A stretch of DNA of 64,000 nt. Source: Pedobacter riviphilus. Its GTDB lineage: Bacteria > Bacteroidota > Bacteroidia > Sphingobacteriales > Sphingobacteriaceae. Below, piece by piece: positions 56,328-64,000 of this stretch. The DNA is taken from positions 1,302,001 to 1,366,000 of the forward strand of contig NZ_CP061171.1 of assembly GCF_014692875.1 (NCBI RefSeq), read 5' to 3'. Every line of letters begins with the position of its first letter. The stretch's first letter is position 1. The notes under the pieces are model-generated. The model was not told the DNA's origin. It searched no databases and saw only the letters and a program-made list of their open reading frames with translations. The translations under genes and the position numbers were made by a program.

Positions 56328-56402
56328 GAAATATTAGGTTTTATTTTTTGACAAATATCTTTAGCTATCGCTATTTCCTGCACCATGTAAGTAATAAAAG
56401 AG

Positions 56403-56741
56403 CTATATAAGTAAAATAATACATTTTGTGGTATCAACATTTTTCGGACGATCAACCGTCAATAGGTCCGTTATCCTTTGTCCTTTAAATTTCTGAGGTA
56501 AGTCATCATAATTGACTTCAAGGGCCAAATGACTTAAATCGGTGTCTTCCACACCGGTGTATTTGATCGATGGCGCGAAGTCTATAGGAATGGGAAAACG
56601 CTCAATGCCCCAGTTATCCAGTTCAAGTTGATAGGGCGGTTTCCAGGATGGACCGTCAAATGCCGGCTTGGCTTGCGCATATGTTTTTGAGCACAGGCAG
56701 CCGAGGAGCAATACAAGAAAATAACTGTTAATCCGATTCAT
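56403..56741 (-). CDS. Short exported protein, possibly an internally deleted remnant
   Basis: A 112-residue frame with a signal peptide (MNRINSYFLVLLLGCLCSKTYAQ) and a mature part with SWKPPYQLELDNWGIERFPI, PSIKYTGVED, then LPQKFKGQRITDLLTVDRP. I loosely recall longer Bacteroidota exported proteins with a similar opening, so this could be a shortened copy, but that cannot be shown from this sequence. It lies alone between the operon end and the relic region. Confidence 0.45.
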   Translation of the reverse strand: MNRINSYFLVLLLGCLCSKTYAQAKPAFDGPSWKPPYQLELDNWGIERFPIPIDFAPSIKYTGVEDTDLSHLALEVNYDDLPQKFKGQRITDLLTVDRPKNVDTTKCIILLI

Positions 56742-57400
56742 GTTTTTTTGATTTGAAGTACCAAAAACTCTTCTCTGATTTTTTTATGACAAACTCTTAA
56801 AATAAAGATAAGAAAATAGCCAGAATCTGCATGGAATAAATATCAGATCAAAACCAAAACCGGGTGGCTAAGAGTGAAACTGTTTTCATATTGTTGATCC
56901 TTGTGATGATTGCCCTTTCCCATTGTATTGGAAATAAAGTATAGATCATTATGATTTTGTGAAGTCAGTTGATGCCGCTACGATCCCTTAGGTTTAGATA
57001 TCAAGGCTGATGTTTCCATTCGTTGTAACATTAGACCGAAAGGGTGTCAAACCTTGGGGTGTAATTGTTTATGAATCAGATTTTTGAATATAAACGATCC
57101 CGTTTTTGTGTCAAAACCCACCTAAATCTTGTTTCAAGTAAATGTTAAACCTATCGACCAGTTCAAAAATTATCAGAAATATTAATCATCCACTTTTTAA
57201 GTAATACTTTTCTAGATTTTCTTTTAGCTCTAATTTTCTTCTTTTTGTCGATAACTTTTGGGATTAACGCTTCTTTTTCTTTTCTCAATTTTATTAATCT
57301 TCCGAGTTCATCATACTCTGTCATCTTAGTGTCTAGTTCTGCTATTCGCTTTAAATCAGCAATAAATTTATTGCTTATCCGAACTTTTGCCGACCCGTAA
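56742..57400. other. Gene-poor boundary region
   Basis: No well-supported gene. On the minus strand a lysine-rich frame of about 80 codons (57163-57408, TTG start, RISNKFIADLKRIAEL; KVIDKKKKIRAKRKSRK) follows the recombinase remnant. It could be a decayed part of the same mobile element, but I recognise no family. The rest is AT-rich spacer. Confidence 0.35.
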
Positions 57401-57545
57401 AGGGGCAAAGATTTTTTTGAAAGTTTTTGCCTCTTTTTCCGTCTTTAACTATTTGTTTTTCAGGCAAATATACTGGGTTGTTTCGTTGGCTAAAAGTGTT
57501 CGATATCAGTCTCCATCGTATTCCATTTTTTCAGGAAAAAGGCAG
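57401..57545 (-). pseudogene. Remnant of a serine recombinase C-terminus (right copy of the direct repeat)
   Basis: The minus strand reads LFPEKMEYDGD, the same TGA stop, then YRTLLANETTQYICLKNK. Bases 57486-57540 are identical to 41168-41222, and the whole 57401-57540 aligns with 41081-41222. The two copies lie in the same orientation and bracket the 41.6-56.3 kb catabolic locus. This copy has no tRNA fragment next to it. Confidence 0.6.
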
Positions 57546-57570
57546 TAAACTAGGTATCGCAGATTACATA

Positions 57571-57604
57571 GCGGATAAGCCTGAAATCGATCAGGCTTAT
57601 CCGC
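57571..57604. repeat. Strong hairpin after the second SusD gene
   Basis: GCGGATAAGCCTGA pairs perfectly with TCAGGCTTATCCGC around AATCGA. It lies just past the SusD stop on the minus strand. The poly-A/T run is on the upstream side in that orientation, so it may stabilise the mRNA end rather than terminate. Confidence 0.6.
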
Positions 57605-57613
57605 AAAAAAAAA

Positions 57614-59121
57614 TTAATAGCCTGGGTTTTGAATCAGGTTCGGATTTCCAAGTTGGTTATCAGGAATGGGAAATAGCAGATATTTTGCTTCGCTGGCGGG
57701 TTTTTCCTGCCAGGCGGTCAGGAATTTCCCGAAACGGATCAAATCCTGCCTTCTAAAACTTTCCCAGTAAAGTTCCCTTCCTCTTTCATCAAGGAGATTA
57801 TCTAAAGTAAGGCTGGTAAATGCAGAGGCTCCCCTTGTGGTTCTGATCAGGTTAACGATGGTGAGTGCCTGAGCTGTTTGCGAGGTGCGAAGCATAGCTT
57901 CCGCTTTCATTAACAATACATCGGCATAGCGATAATAAACCCAATCATTATCAGGTTTCTTAGAGCCTGTATTGGCATAATCGATTGGATATTTGATTAC
58001 CCTTATCCCCGCAACTTCCAGGTGGTTCGGATCACGTTCGATGATACTCACCTCAGGAGTGAGAGCTAATGGATTGCCTTTCCTGTCTTTCAGCGCTACC
58101 CCGTTCTGATCAAACTGCTGGCCGACTAAAAAACCTACCCTGATGCCTGATACATTGGTTTGCCCGGCATAAGTGCCACCTCTTCTGGTATCGCTTGCTT
58201 CGAATTTATTGTAGAAGTTGGATAGGGTAGAAAAACCGTTATAGCCGTTCGGATTTTGGTTGTAATGGAGGGTACATTTCCACATCCCATCCAGGTCGCT
58301 TCCCGAAGATCCTGCAATATTCTGCGCGGTAAATATATTTTCTTTCGATAGAATATCATTGGTAGGTGCAAAATTGTCGAAGTAATTTGCCGTCAGTGTA
58401 TAACCCCCTGTTGCTATTTCATCTGCAAGCGATATTACCTTTGCCATATCTGCAGCATCAAAAGTTGGTGCAGCGCGATTTAAAAAAGCACCCTTGTTCA
58501 GGTATACTTTCATCAGAAGTGTTCTGGCGGCATTTTTGTTTGCCACATTTGCAGGTCCGGCAGGTAGGTCCGGGATTATTGCCGTCAGCTCGCTGATTAG
58601 GTAATTTACCTCATCAGCTGCATTTCTAACCCTGGATGGTTTGGTCACGTCTTCACCTGGGTCCCGATAAGGTACCTGCCCCAGCCATCCAATATAGAAA
58701 ATTGGGCAAAAGCACGCAAGAAACGAGCCTGTGCTGCCTGGCTTGGTGTAGGGTTGCTACCCAAAACACTTGTTGCAACATAGCTGATGCTGTTTAAGTC
58801 TCTAAATACATCAGAAATCCTGGAATGATCGGGAGCCCATTTATGCAGATGCAGTGCGCGCCAGGCACCGTTATCATCCCAATCGCCTGCCCGCGTAGGT
58901 ACTATTGTCTCATCTGAGGTTACTTCCTGCAGGGCAGACCAGTTCCATGGTGCCTGATACGGGCCGATCATGGCAGCATATGTCGCGCCCAATACACTGG
59001 CAACATTCCCTGATGTTACCCCCGAATTGCCCACCTGGCCATTCAGATCTTCGTTTAGTTTGGTACAGCCCGATAAACTTAAGGTAACCGCTACAAAACC
59101 GATAATATATTTATTTTTCAT
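57614..59121 (-). pseudogene. SusD/RagB family outer membrane lipoprotein, interrupted by a frameshift
   Basis: The two frames give about 502 residues of a SusD-type glycan-binding lipoprotein. The start MKNKYIIGFVAVTLSLSGC has a lipobox with Cys19. The first half ends in AQARFLRAFAQFSILDGWG, a core SusD motif, and then runs off frame to a stop at 58645. The second half continues DVTKPSRVRNAADEVNYLI, with ADVLLMKAEAML and LLDERGRELYWESFRRQDLIRF, ending in NPNLIQNPGY. Adding one base to the four-base run at 58679-58682 gives WGQVPYRDPGEDVTKPS. It follows the SusC gene with 17 bases between. Confidence 0.92.
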
Positions 59122-59138
59122 GTGCTTACAATTAAAAA

Positions 59139-62100
59139 TTAAAGAGAAAAATTAACACCAAAATTGAAAGTCCTGGCAGTAGGGTAGGCCGTATAATCTA
59201 TACCGGCAGAGGGCACTCCACTTACACTTTTGTTTACGTTTACCTCAGGATCGAAACCCGTATAGTTGGTAATTACAAAGAGGTTTTGTCCGTTAACATA
59301 GATGTTCAGGGATTTGATCGACTTGCCGATGTTGCCGATATTATAACTGATGGTTGCATTGGCCAGTTTTACATAGTCTCCTTTTTCGATATACCTTGAT
59401 GATGCTGCAATAGGGTTGGCAAGTGATTCTGTAATGGATTGGTTAACCAGTGCAGCGGAAACATTGCGCGTGCCTAAATTTGAAATGGCCAACACCGAAT
59501 TTGCCGTATTATTGTAAATGCTCTGACCGAATGCGCCGTTAAAGTTGGCCGAAAAAGAAAGTTTCTTATACCTTACATTTGTGCTTAATCCCATAATTAC
59601 CTTAGGGTTGGGGTTGCCTACATAATAATTGGTAAAACCATCATCGGTATACTGGGAGAATCCATTTGCGTCTAAACCGTTATACTGTCTGGTAACCATT
59701 GCAAACAATGGCAAGCCGTTTTGGATTACTTCAGTAGTTACCCCGCTCAAACCCTGGCCGTTTAGTGCACCTGTTTTGATAATTCCCGATATGTTCTGGA
59801 CTTTGTTTTTAATGAAAGTTGCATTACCGGCTAAACTCCATGTAACGTTGTCGTTGTCGATAATCGTTCCATTAAGGCTCAACTCCAGCCCTTTGTTGAT
59901 GATCTGCCCAGGCAGGTTGACCCATGTAGGTACATTCCCCCCGACAGCAGGTACGAACGAAATCTGGGGAAATAACAAGTCGTTGGTGGTTTTGTTAAAA
60001 TAATCAATGGATCCGGTAAGCTTATTTCCCAGAAAACCAAAATCAACCCCAACGTTTGCCTGTTTGTCAGATTGCCATTTTAGGTTCGGGTTTGCATTGT
60101 TAATGGCAATTAAGGTCGGCTGGCCATTGGTGTTGCCAAAATCATAACGTTGTTGTGCAGATCCTGATGGGAAATCCTGGTTACCGGTCTTGCCATAACC
60201 AACCCTGAATTTCAGCTGGTCTAACCAGCCAGCATCACTAAGGAATGCTTCTTTTTTGATATCCCAGGCAGCGGCAAAAGATGGGAAATAACCATAACGG
60301 TTAGATTTTCCGAATTTGGTCGAACCATCTGCCCTGAAAGTAGCTGTTAATATATATTTACTGTCGTAATTGAAGATCGCCCTTGCAAAATAAGACTGTA
60401 ATTGGGTTGTGGGATTGTTAAAAGCCGCAAATGTACGGTTTGCAGGCGCGGTAGTCTGGAATGCATCTGTATAATCCGCCGCGATATCGCCAAAGCCCGT
60501 AGCGGTATTGATTGTTCCTTTATTGATGAAATTTGAATATTCATAACCGATGATGGCATTTAGATTCAGTTTGTTTACAACTTCTTTGTTAAAGTTCAAG
60601 GTGTTTGTGAACTGCTGGGTAATAAGTTCGGTGGTTGAATAACTTGCAAAACCGCCAAGGAAATTACCATCTGGCTGTATGCCCTGTAAGTTAAGAAAAC
60701 TTCTTGTCGACGCCCTCCTTATCCCGCTACTGTAATTTACGCTTGCCAGCATCCGGTATTCCAGCCATGGGGCGATTTTGTAATACGGAGAAACACTGCC
60801 CAAAATGGTAGATACCTTGGTCTTATCACTGTTTGCGGCCAGGGCAGCAAGTGGATTGATAGTTGTAGAGCCATAATCTATGAACAGGCTACCATCCGGT
60901 TTGTAAAACGACTGTGTGGGGTTCCAGGATAAAGCCTGACTGATCAGACTACCTGTAAAACCCGCATCAGTAGTGATTGGGGCAATATTCTCTAGGTACT
61001 GGTTGCTGATCATGTTAACATCCAGCCCCAGTTTTTTACTTTCCAAAAATTTAAAATTACCGTTAAAGCCTGCGCTGTACTTTTTAAAATCGGTGGATCT
61101 GATAATTCCCTGTTGGTTCTGATAGCCCAGTGATGCACGGAAAGTATTCCCGTTGCTGCCCCCGCTAATGCCTACAGAATAATTCTGATTGTAAGCCGTA
61201 CGGGTAATGGCATCCAATGCATCTACGTTAGAGCCAAAATCGCCAGCGGTGAGGTTGTATTTTTTCAATGCTGCCCGGTATTCATCCCCGCTTAAAACAT
61301 CTACCTTTCTGGCGATACTGCCAACGCCGGCGGATGCGCTGATATCAATTTTCGTTTCTCCCGATTTTCCTCTTTTCGTGGTAATTAAAACCACACCGTA
61401 AGCCGCACGCGAACCATAAATGGCAGTTGCCGATGCATCTTTAAGGATTTCCATCGATTCGATATCGGCCGGGTTGATAAAGTTTAAAGGGTTGCCATCC
61501 GGGGTGGTTCCGGTACCTGCGCTGGCAGTTAAACCTGCAACACCCGCATTGGTTGATGGCCTGGCCGATCTTCCGTCCAAAGCAACACCATCTACCACAT
61601 ACAGCGGCTGTCCGGTACCGGTTATAGCAGAGTTTCCTCTAATACGGACAGTTGATGCACCGCCTGGCTGGCCACTATTGTTGATCATCTGCACACCGGC
61701 AACTTTACCCTGAATCAATTGATCAGGTGCATTTAGCGGCCCTTTATTAAAATCTTTTGCCGAGACAGTTGTGGCAGCCCCGGTCAAATCATTTTTCCTT
61801 ACTGAGGCATAACCCACAACTACAACTGCCTCCAGGTTATTTAAGGACGCCATGGTGATATTGATCACGGTTTGGTTATTAATGCTTACTGTTTGGGTTT
61901 CCATACCTACAAAGCTGAAAACAAGCTGTGAAGAGCCCGCTGGGGCAGTGATGGAATATTTTCCCTCAGTATCTGTCTGTGCCTTTGCAGTGCCTGGTTT
62001 TACCTGTATGGTTACACCGGCCATAGGTAATTTATCACTGTCGAGCACGGTGCCTTTGATTACACTTTGTGCAAAAGCCGATGCGCTGAGCAGCAGCATG

Positions 62101-62192
62101 CAGCAACTTATCACAATAAGTTGCTGCAAAAAATACAATTTGGGTTTGTTGGATTGAACGGCCCAATTGCTTTTTGGTAAAGTAATGTTCAT
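59139..62192 (-). CDS. SusC/RagA family TonB-linked outer membrane protein
   Basis: A 1017-residue SusC-type transporter, first of the second locus. The N-terminus is long, with a signal segment LIVISCCMLLLSASAFAQ ending near residue 42. A carboxypeptidase-like domain follows (IKGTVLDSDKLPMAGVTIQV), then LEAVVVVGYASVRKNDLTGAA near 120 and plug motifs VRIRGNSAITGTGQPLYVVDG and LKDASATAIYGSRAAYGVV. The barrel ends in ARTFNFGVNFSL. It pairs with the downstream SusD gene. A different substrate from the first locus is likely, as the accompanying enzymes differ. Confidence 0.95.
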   Translation of the reverse strand: MNITLPKSNWAVQSNKPKLYFLQQLIVISCCMLLLSASAFAQSVIKGTVLDSDKLPMAGVTIQVKPGTAKAQTDTEGKYSITAPAGSSQLVFSFVGMETQTVSINNQTVINITMASLNNLEAVVVVGYASVRKNDLTGAATTVSAKDFNKGPLNAPDQLIQGKVAGVQMINNSGQPGGASTVRIRGNSAITGTGQPLYVVDGVALDGRSARPSTNAGVAGLTASAGTGTTPDGNPLNFINPADIESMEILKDASATAIYGSRAAYGVVLITTKRGKSGETKIDISASAGVGSIARKVDVLSGDEYRAALKKYNLTAGDFGSNVDALDAITRTAYNQNYSVGISGGSNGNTFRASLGYQNQQGIIRSTDFKKYSAGFNGNFKFLESKKLGLDVNMISNQYLENIAPITTDAGFTGSLISQALSWNPTQSFYKPDGSLFIDYGSTTINPLAALAANSDKTKVSTILGSVSPYYKIAPWLEYRMLASVNYSSGIRRASTRSFLNLQGIQPDGNFLGGFASYSTTELITQQFTNTLNFNKEVVNKLNLNAIIGYEYSNFINKGTINTATGFGDIAADYTDAFQTTAPANRTFAAFNNPTTQLQSYFARAIFNYDSKYILTATFRADGSTKFGKSNRYGYFPSFAAAWDIKKEAFLSDAGWLDQLKFRVGYGKTGNQDFPSGSAQQRYDFGNTNGQPTLIAINNANPNLKWQSDKQANVGVDFGFLGNKLTGSIDYFNKTTNDLLFPQISFVPAVGGNVPTWVNLPGQIINKGLELSLNGTIIDNDNVTWSLAGNATFIKNKVQNISGIIKTGALNGQGLSGVTTEVIQNGLPLFAMVTRQYNGLDANGFSQYTDDGFTNYYVGNPNPKVIMGLSTNVRYKKLSFSANFNGAFGQSIYNNTANSVLAISNLGTRNVSAALVNQSITESLANPIAASSRYIEKGDYVKLANATISYNIGNIGKSIKSLNIYVNGQNLFVITNYTGFDPEVNVNKSVSGVPSAGIDYTAYPTARTFNFGVNFSL

Positions 62193-62320
62193 AGTTGATT
62201 TATGATTTTGGTTAGAAAAATTAACTGATCTTATTAAGGTGGTCAGTTAAACCTAAGGTGATTTGTTTTTTCTGCTCTTGTTCATGATGTTTAGTTTTAG
62301 TTAGTTAATATTGTGTTTGC

Positions 62321-63256
62321 CTAGATTTTAGCAATGTGCTCGGTTTTGTAAAGTGCTCCAGCGCTTTCTATTTTTTTTCTGGCAATTGAAAGCGCATGAT
62401 CTATGCACTTTTCAATGGATTTTTCCTGGATGAAATGAGATAAAAAACCTGCCCAAAATGCATCTCCTGCGCCTGTAACATTTACTACCGATGGTACGGT
62501 GAGTGCCGGTTTGTGGATCCATGGGCCATTTTTCGCTTTATACCAAACGCCATCTTTTCCACAGGTAAGGCAGATTACCAGAGCATTTAGCCCATTAAGT
62601 GCGTTGATTGATTCTTGTACAGTTAAATTCCTATCCAAAAATCTTTCCATATCATCCATACTGATCTTTAACAGTGGTTTAAAACCGCATATCTGATCAA
62701 ACACTTCCCTTCCGTTATCGTCATTCCATATGGCGGGCGAATAGTTCCAATCTATTGAGACATACTTACCAGAACGGTATGCCTTTGCAAAGGCTTCCAG
62801 TATATGGCTTTTAGCGGGTTCCTTGCTCAGTGCAAAGGCCGTTGTATGGAGCAATGCTGAGGATTCGATCAGTTGATCATCAATCCGGGCAATATGCATG
62901 TCGGCATGGCGATAAGCAATAAAATCAGGCGTTCCGGTGCTTTTTCCAACCAGTACGATACTGGTCTGGTGTTTGGGTATGCGTTGTAAATATTTAGGAG
63001 ATAGCCCCGCCATTTCCATTTCATTGATGAGGTAATCACCCAATCCATCTTCACCCACGCAGCTAACCAGCTCGGTATGGTTTCCGAGCCATTTTAGGTT
63101 AGCACTTAAATTGGCCGGGCTCCCACCTTGGTTGATTATAAAATTGGAAGCGAAAGCCAGCGATTCGATGTTGTTTTCTGAAATAAGGTCTGCAAGCAGC
63201 TCCCCAATCACCAGGATCGTTTTTGCAGGCGTATTGTTTATGAGGGCATCTTTCAT
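62321..63256 (-). CDS. PfkB family carbohydrate kinase (fructokinase-like)
   Basis: A sugar kinase of the ribokinase/PfkB fold. The ATG at 63256 gives 311 residues, starts two bases after the upstream glycosidase stop, and opens with KTILVIGELLADLI; the frame extends to 63352 without a plausible start. It holds the family motifs GGSPANLSANLKWLG near residue 43 and VTGAGDAFWAGF near 255, where the Asp is the catalytic base. Closely similar enzymes phosphorylate fructose, but the substrate is not fixed by sequence. The upstream glycosidase and SusCD suggest a sucrose- or fructan-like sugar. Confidence 0.9.
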   Translation of the reverse strand: MKDALINNTPAKTILVIGELLADLISENNIESLAFASNFIINQGGSPANLSANLKWLGNHTELVSCVGEDGLGDYLINEMEMAGLSPKYLQRIPKHQTSIVLVGKSTGTPDFIAYRHADMHIARIDDQLIESSALLHTTAFALSKEPAKSHILEAFAKAYRSGKYVSIDWNYSPAIWNDDNGREVFDQICGFKPLLKISMDDMERFLDRNLTVQESINALNGLNALVICLTCGKDGVWYKAKNGPWIHKPALTVPSVVNVTGAGDAFWAGFLSHFIQEKSIEKCIDHALSIARKKIESAGALYKTEHIAKI

Positions 63257-63257
63257 G

Positions 63258-64000
63258 TTAGTCGGCAAATAAAGTTTTAAATAATTCACTTGTTGCTGCC
63301 TGTTCGGCAATAATTGCCCCTGCAGCACTCCAGGTGCAGTTGGGTACCCCACAAGGTTTTTGGCTTACCCCATGCAAGCATTCGTTAAATAAGCTGTCTT
63401 TAGCATTAGCTGCATGGATATTCAATGTGATTGCTTTAGCAAATTCAGTTTCACCATGTTTTGCCAATGCTGCTGCCAAGCAGCCATTCCAAACGGGCCA
63501 TAGGCCCCCGTTATGAAAATAATCAGGGTGATTTCTAAAGCTGTAGGCATAGTTGTTTTTAAGCTCGTTCATATCTGCATCCGTATCCCTAATAGCTGGA
63601 TAAAATGATGGTAGAAGTAGGTTTTTTTGCTGGTAAAGCGCTTTAAAGTAATGGATTACAGATTCGTTTTGCTTGGTGTCTCCCAAATTCAGTAACAGGG
63701 CGAAAACGTTCGCCTGTAAATCGAAATAGGTATAAATTCTGGATGGGTTAAAACCCATTAACCAAAAATGGTCTGGACCATCTTTCATCTGATGATTTAA
63801 ATTTACCGTGTAACTGATCTGTTGATCGTTATGTTTCCAATAATTCTGTCTGATGGTTTTAATAATATGTGCGCTTTTATCGGTCCATTTTTTGTTTCCG
63901 CTGATGGACGAAGCCAGTTTCAGTGCCCATACCCTTAAAAGCTGGTCAAAGAGAATATAACCGTGTTGGATATACTCATCTGCCCAGTCTCCACTTTGTG
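63258..64000 (-). CDS. Glycoside hydrolase, debranching/invertase-like (alpha/alpha)6 barrel, 5' end outside window
   Basis: The frame is open from the right edge of the window to a stop at 63258, so the N-terminal part is missing. The visible 247 residues show HFWLMGFNPSRIYTYFD, ANVFALLLNLG, RNHPDYFHNGGLWPVWNG and a Cys-rich end (GVSQKPCGVPNCTWSAAG). This resembles the C-terminal barrel of amylo-1,6-glucosidase/GH100 neutral invertase-like proteins. Its stop is one base from the kinase start, so they are translationally coupled. Sugar cleaved here would feed the PfkB kinase. The specific reaction is uncertain without the catalytic N-terminal part. Confidence 0.7.
   Translation of the reverse strand, partial: QSGDWADEYIQHGYILFDQLLRVWALKLASSISGNKKWTDKSAHIIKTIRQNYWKHNDQQISYTVNLNHQMKDGPDHFWLMGFNPSRIYTYFDLQANVFALLLNLGDTKQNESVIHYFKALYQQKNLLLPSFYPAIRDTDADMNELKNNYAYSFRNHPDYFHNGGLWPVWNGCLAAALAKHGETEFAKAITLNIHAANAKDSLFNECLHGVSQKPCGVPNCTWSAAGAIIAEQAATSELFKTLFAD

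Noticed and set aside
56261..56455. Minus-strand 64-codon frame across the operon terminator
   Set aside because: It overlaps the symporter terminator and stop and shows no recognisable features.
57401..57545. Classical attR with a tRNA-His 3' end
   Set aside because: No tRNA fragment accompanies the right-hand repeat, so a textbook tRNA-integration duplication cannot be claimed; only the repeat itself is seen.
1..64000. CRISPR array, rRNA operon or prophage
   Set aside because: No regular short repeats with unique spacers, no rRNA sequence and no phage structural genes were seen; the tandem arrays present have long units or no spacers.

Overview
The window looks like chromosome of a Bacteroidota species close to Pedobacter (Sphingobacteriaceae). 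Evidence: two SusC/SusD outer-membrane uptake pairs, an Oar-like TonB-dependent receptor, a type III glutamine synthetase, -7 boxes of the TAnnTTTG type with a TTG about 19 nt upstream, roughly 40% GC, and many short intergenic repeats. This assignment is inferred from gene content, not from a marker gene search.

Left part (1-31 kb): mostly housekeeping or scattered single genes. It holds a secreted modular protein with a PHP metallo-hydrolase end (cut by the window edge), a YciO/Sua5-type protein, a membrane-anchored glutamate-synthase-like flavoprotein, a BtrH-like protein, asnS, a three-gene set of circularly permuted ATP-grasp, alpha-E and transglutaminase proteins, ferritin, a GNAT/metallo-beta-lactamase-fold pair, lpdA, the Oar-like receptor, a NeuD-like acyltransferase, an astacin-type lipoprotein protease, purM, glnN and tonB. 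A candidate small RNA lies at 13.44-13.59 kb behind a promoter laid out exactly like that of tRNA-His. A tandem array of three ~348-bp units fills the purM-glnN gap.

Middle part (31-41 kb): purL (frameshifted), a VOC protein, a tRNA1(Val) methyltransferase, a class C beta-lactamase-like hydrolase, a YfcE-like phosphoesterase (frameshifted), fbp, rnhA and tRNA-His.

Right part (41-64 kb): two polysaccharide-utilisation-type loci. The first (41.6-56.3 kb) has an AraC regulator, SusC/SusD, an RraA-type aldolase-like protein, a secreted GH2 glycosidase (frameshifted), an enolase-superfamily dehydratase, an SDR dehydrogenase, an SMP-30 lactonase and a sodium:solute symporter. Together these could form a complete oxidative, non-phosphorylating sugar route. 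It is bracketed by two direct-repeat copies of a degenerate serine-recombinase tail, one directly against tRNA-His. The second locus (57.6-64 kb, minus strand) has SusC, SusD (frameshifted), a PfkB sugar kinase and a glycosidase cut by the window edge.

Four genes (purL, the phosphoesterase, GH2, the second SusD) are each split by a one-base loss. Each fits the shortening of a G or C run by one, which points to sequencing or consensus error rather than four independent pseudogenes.
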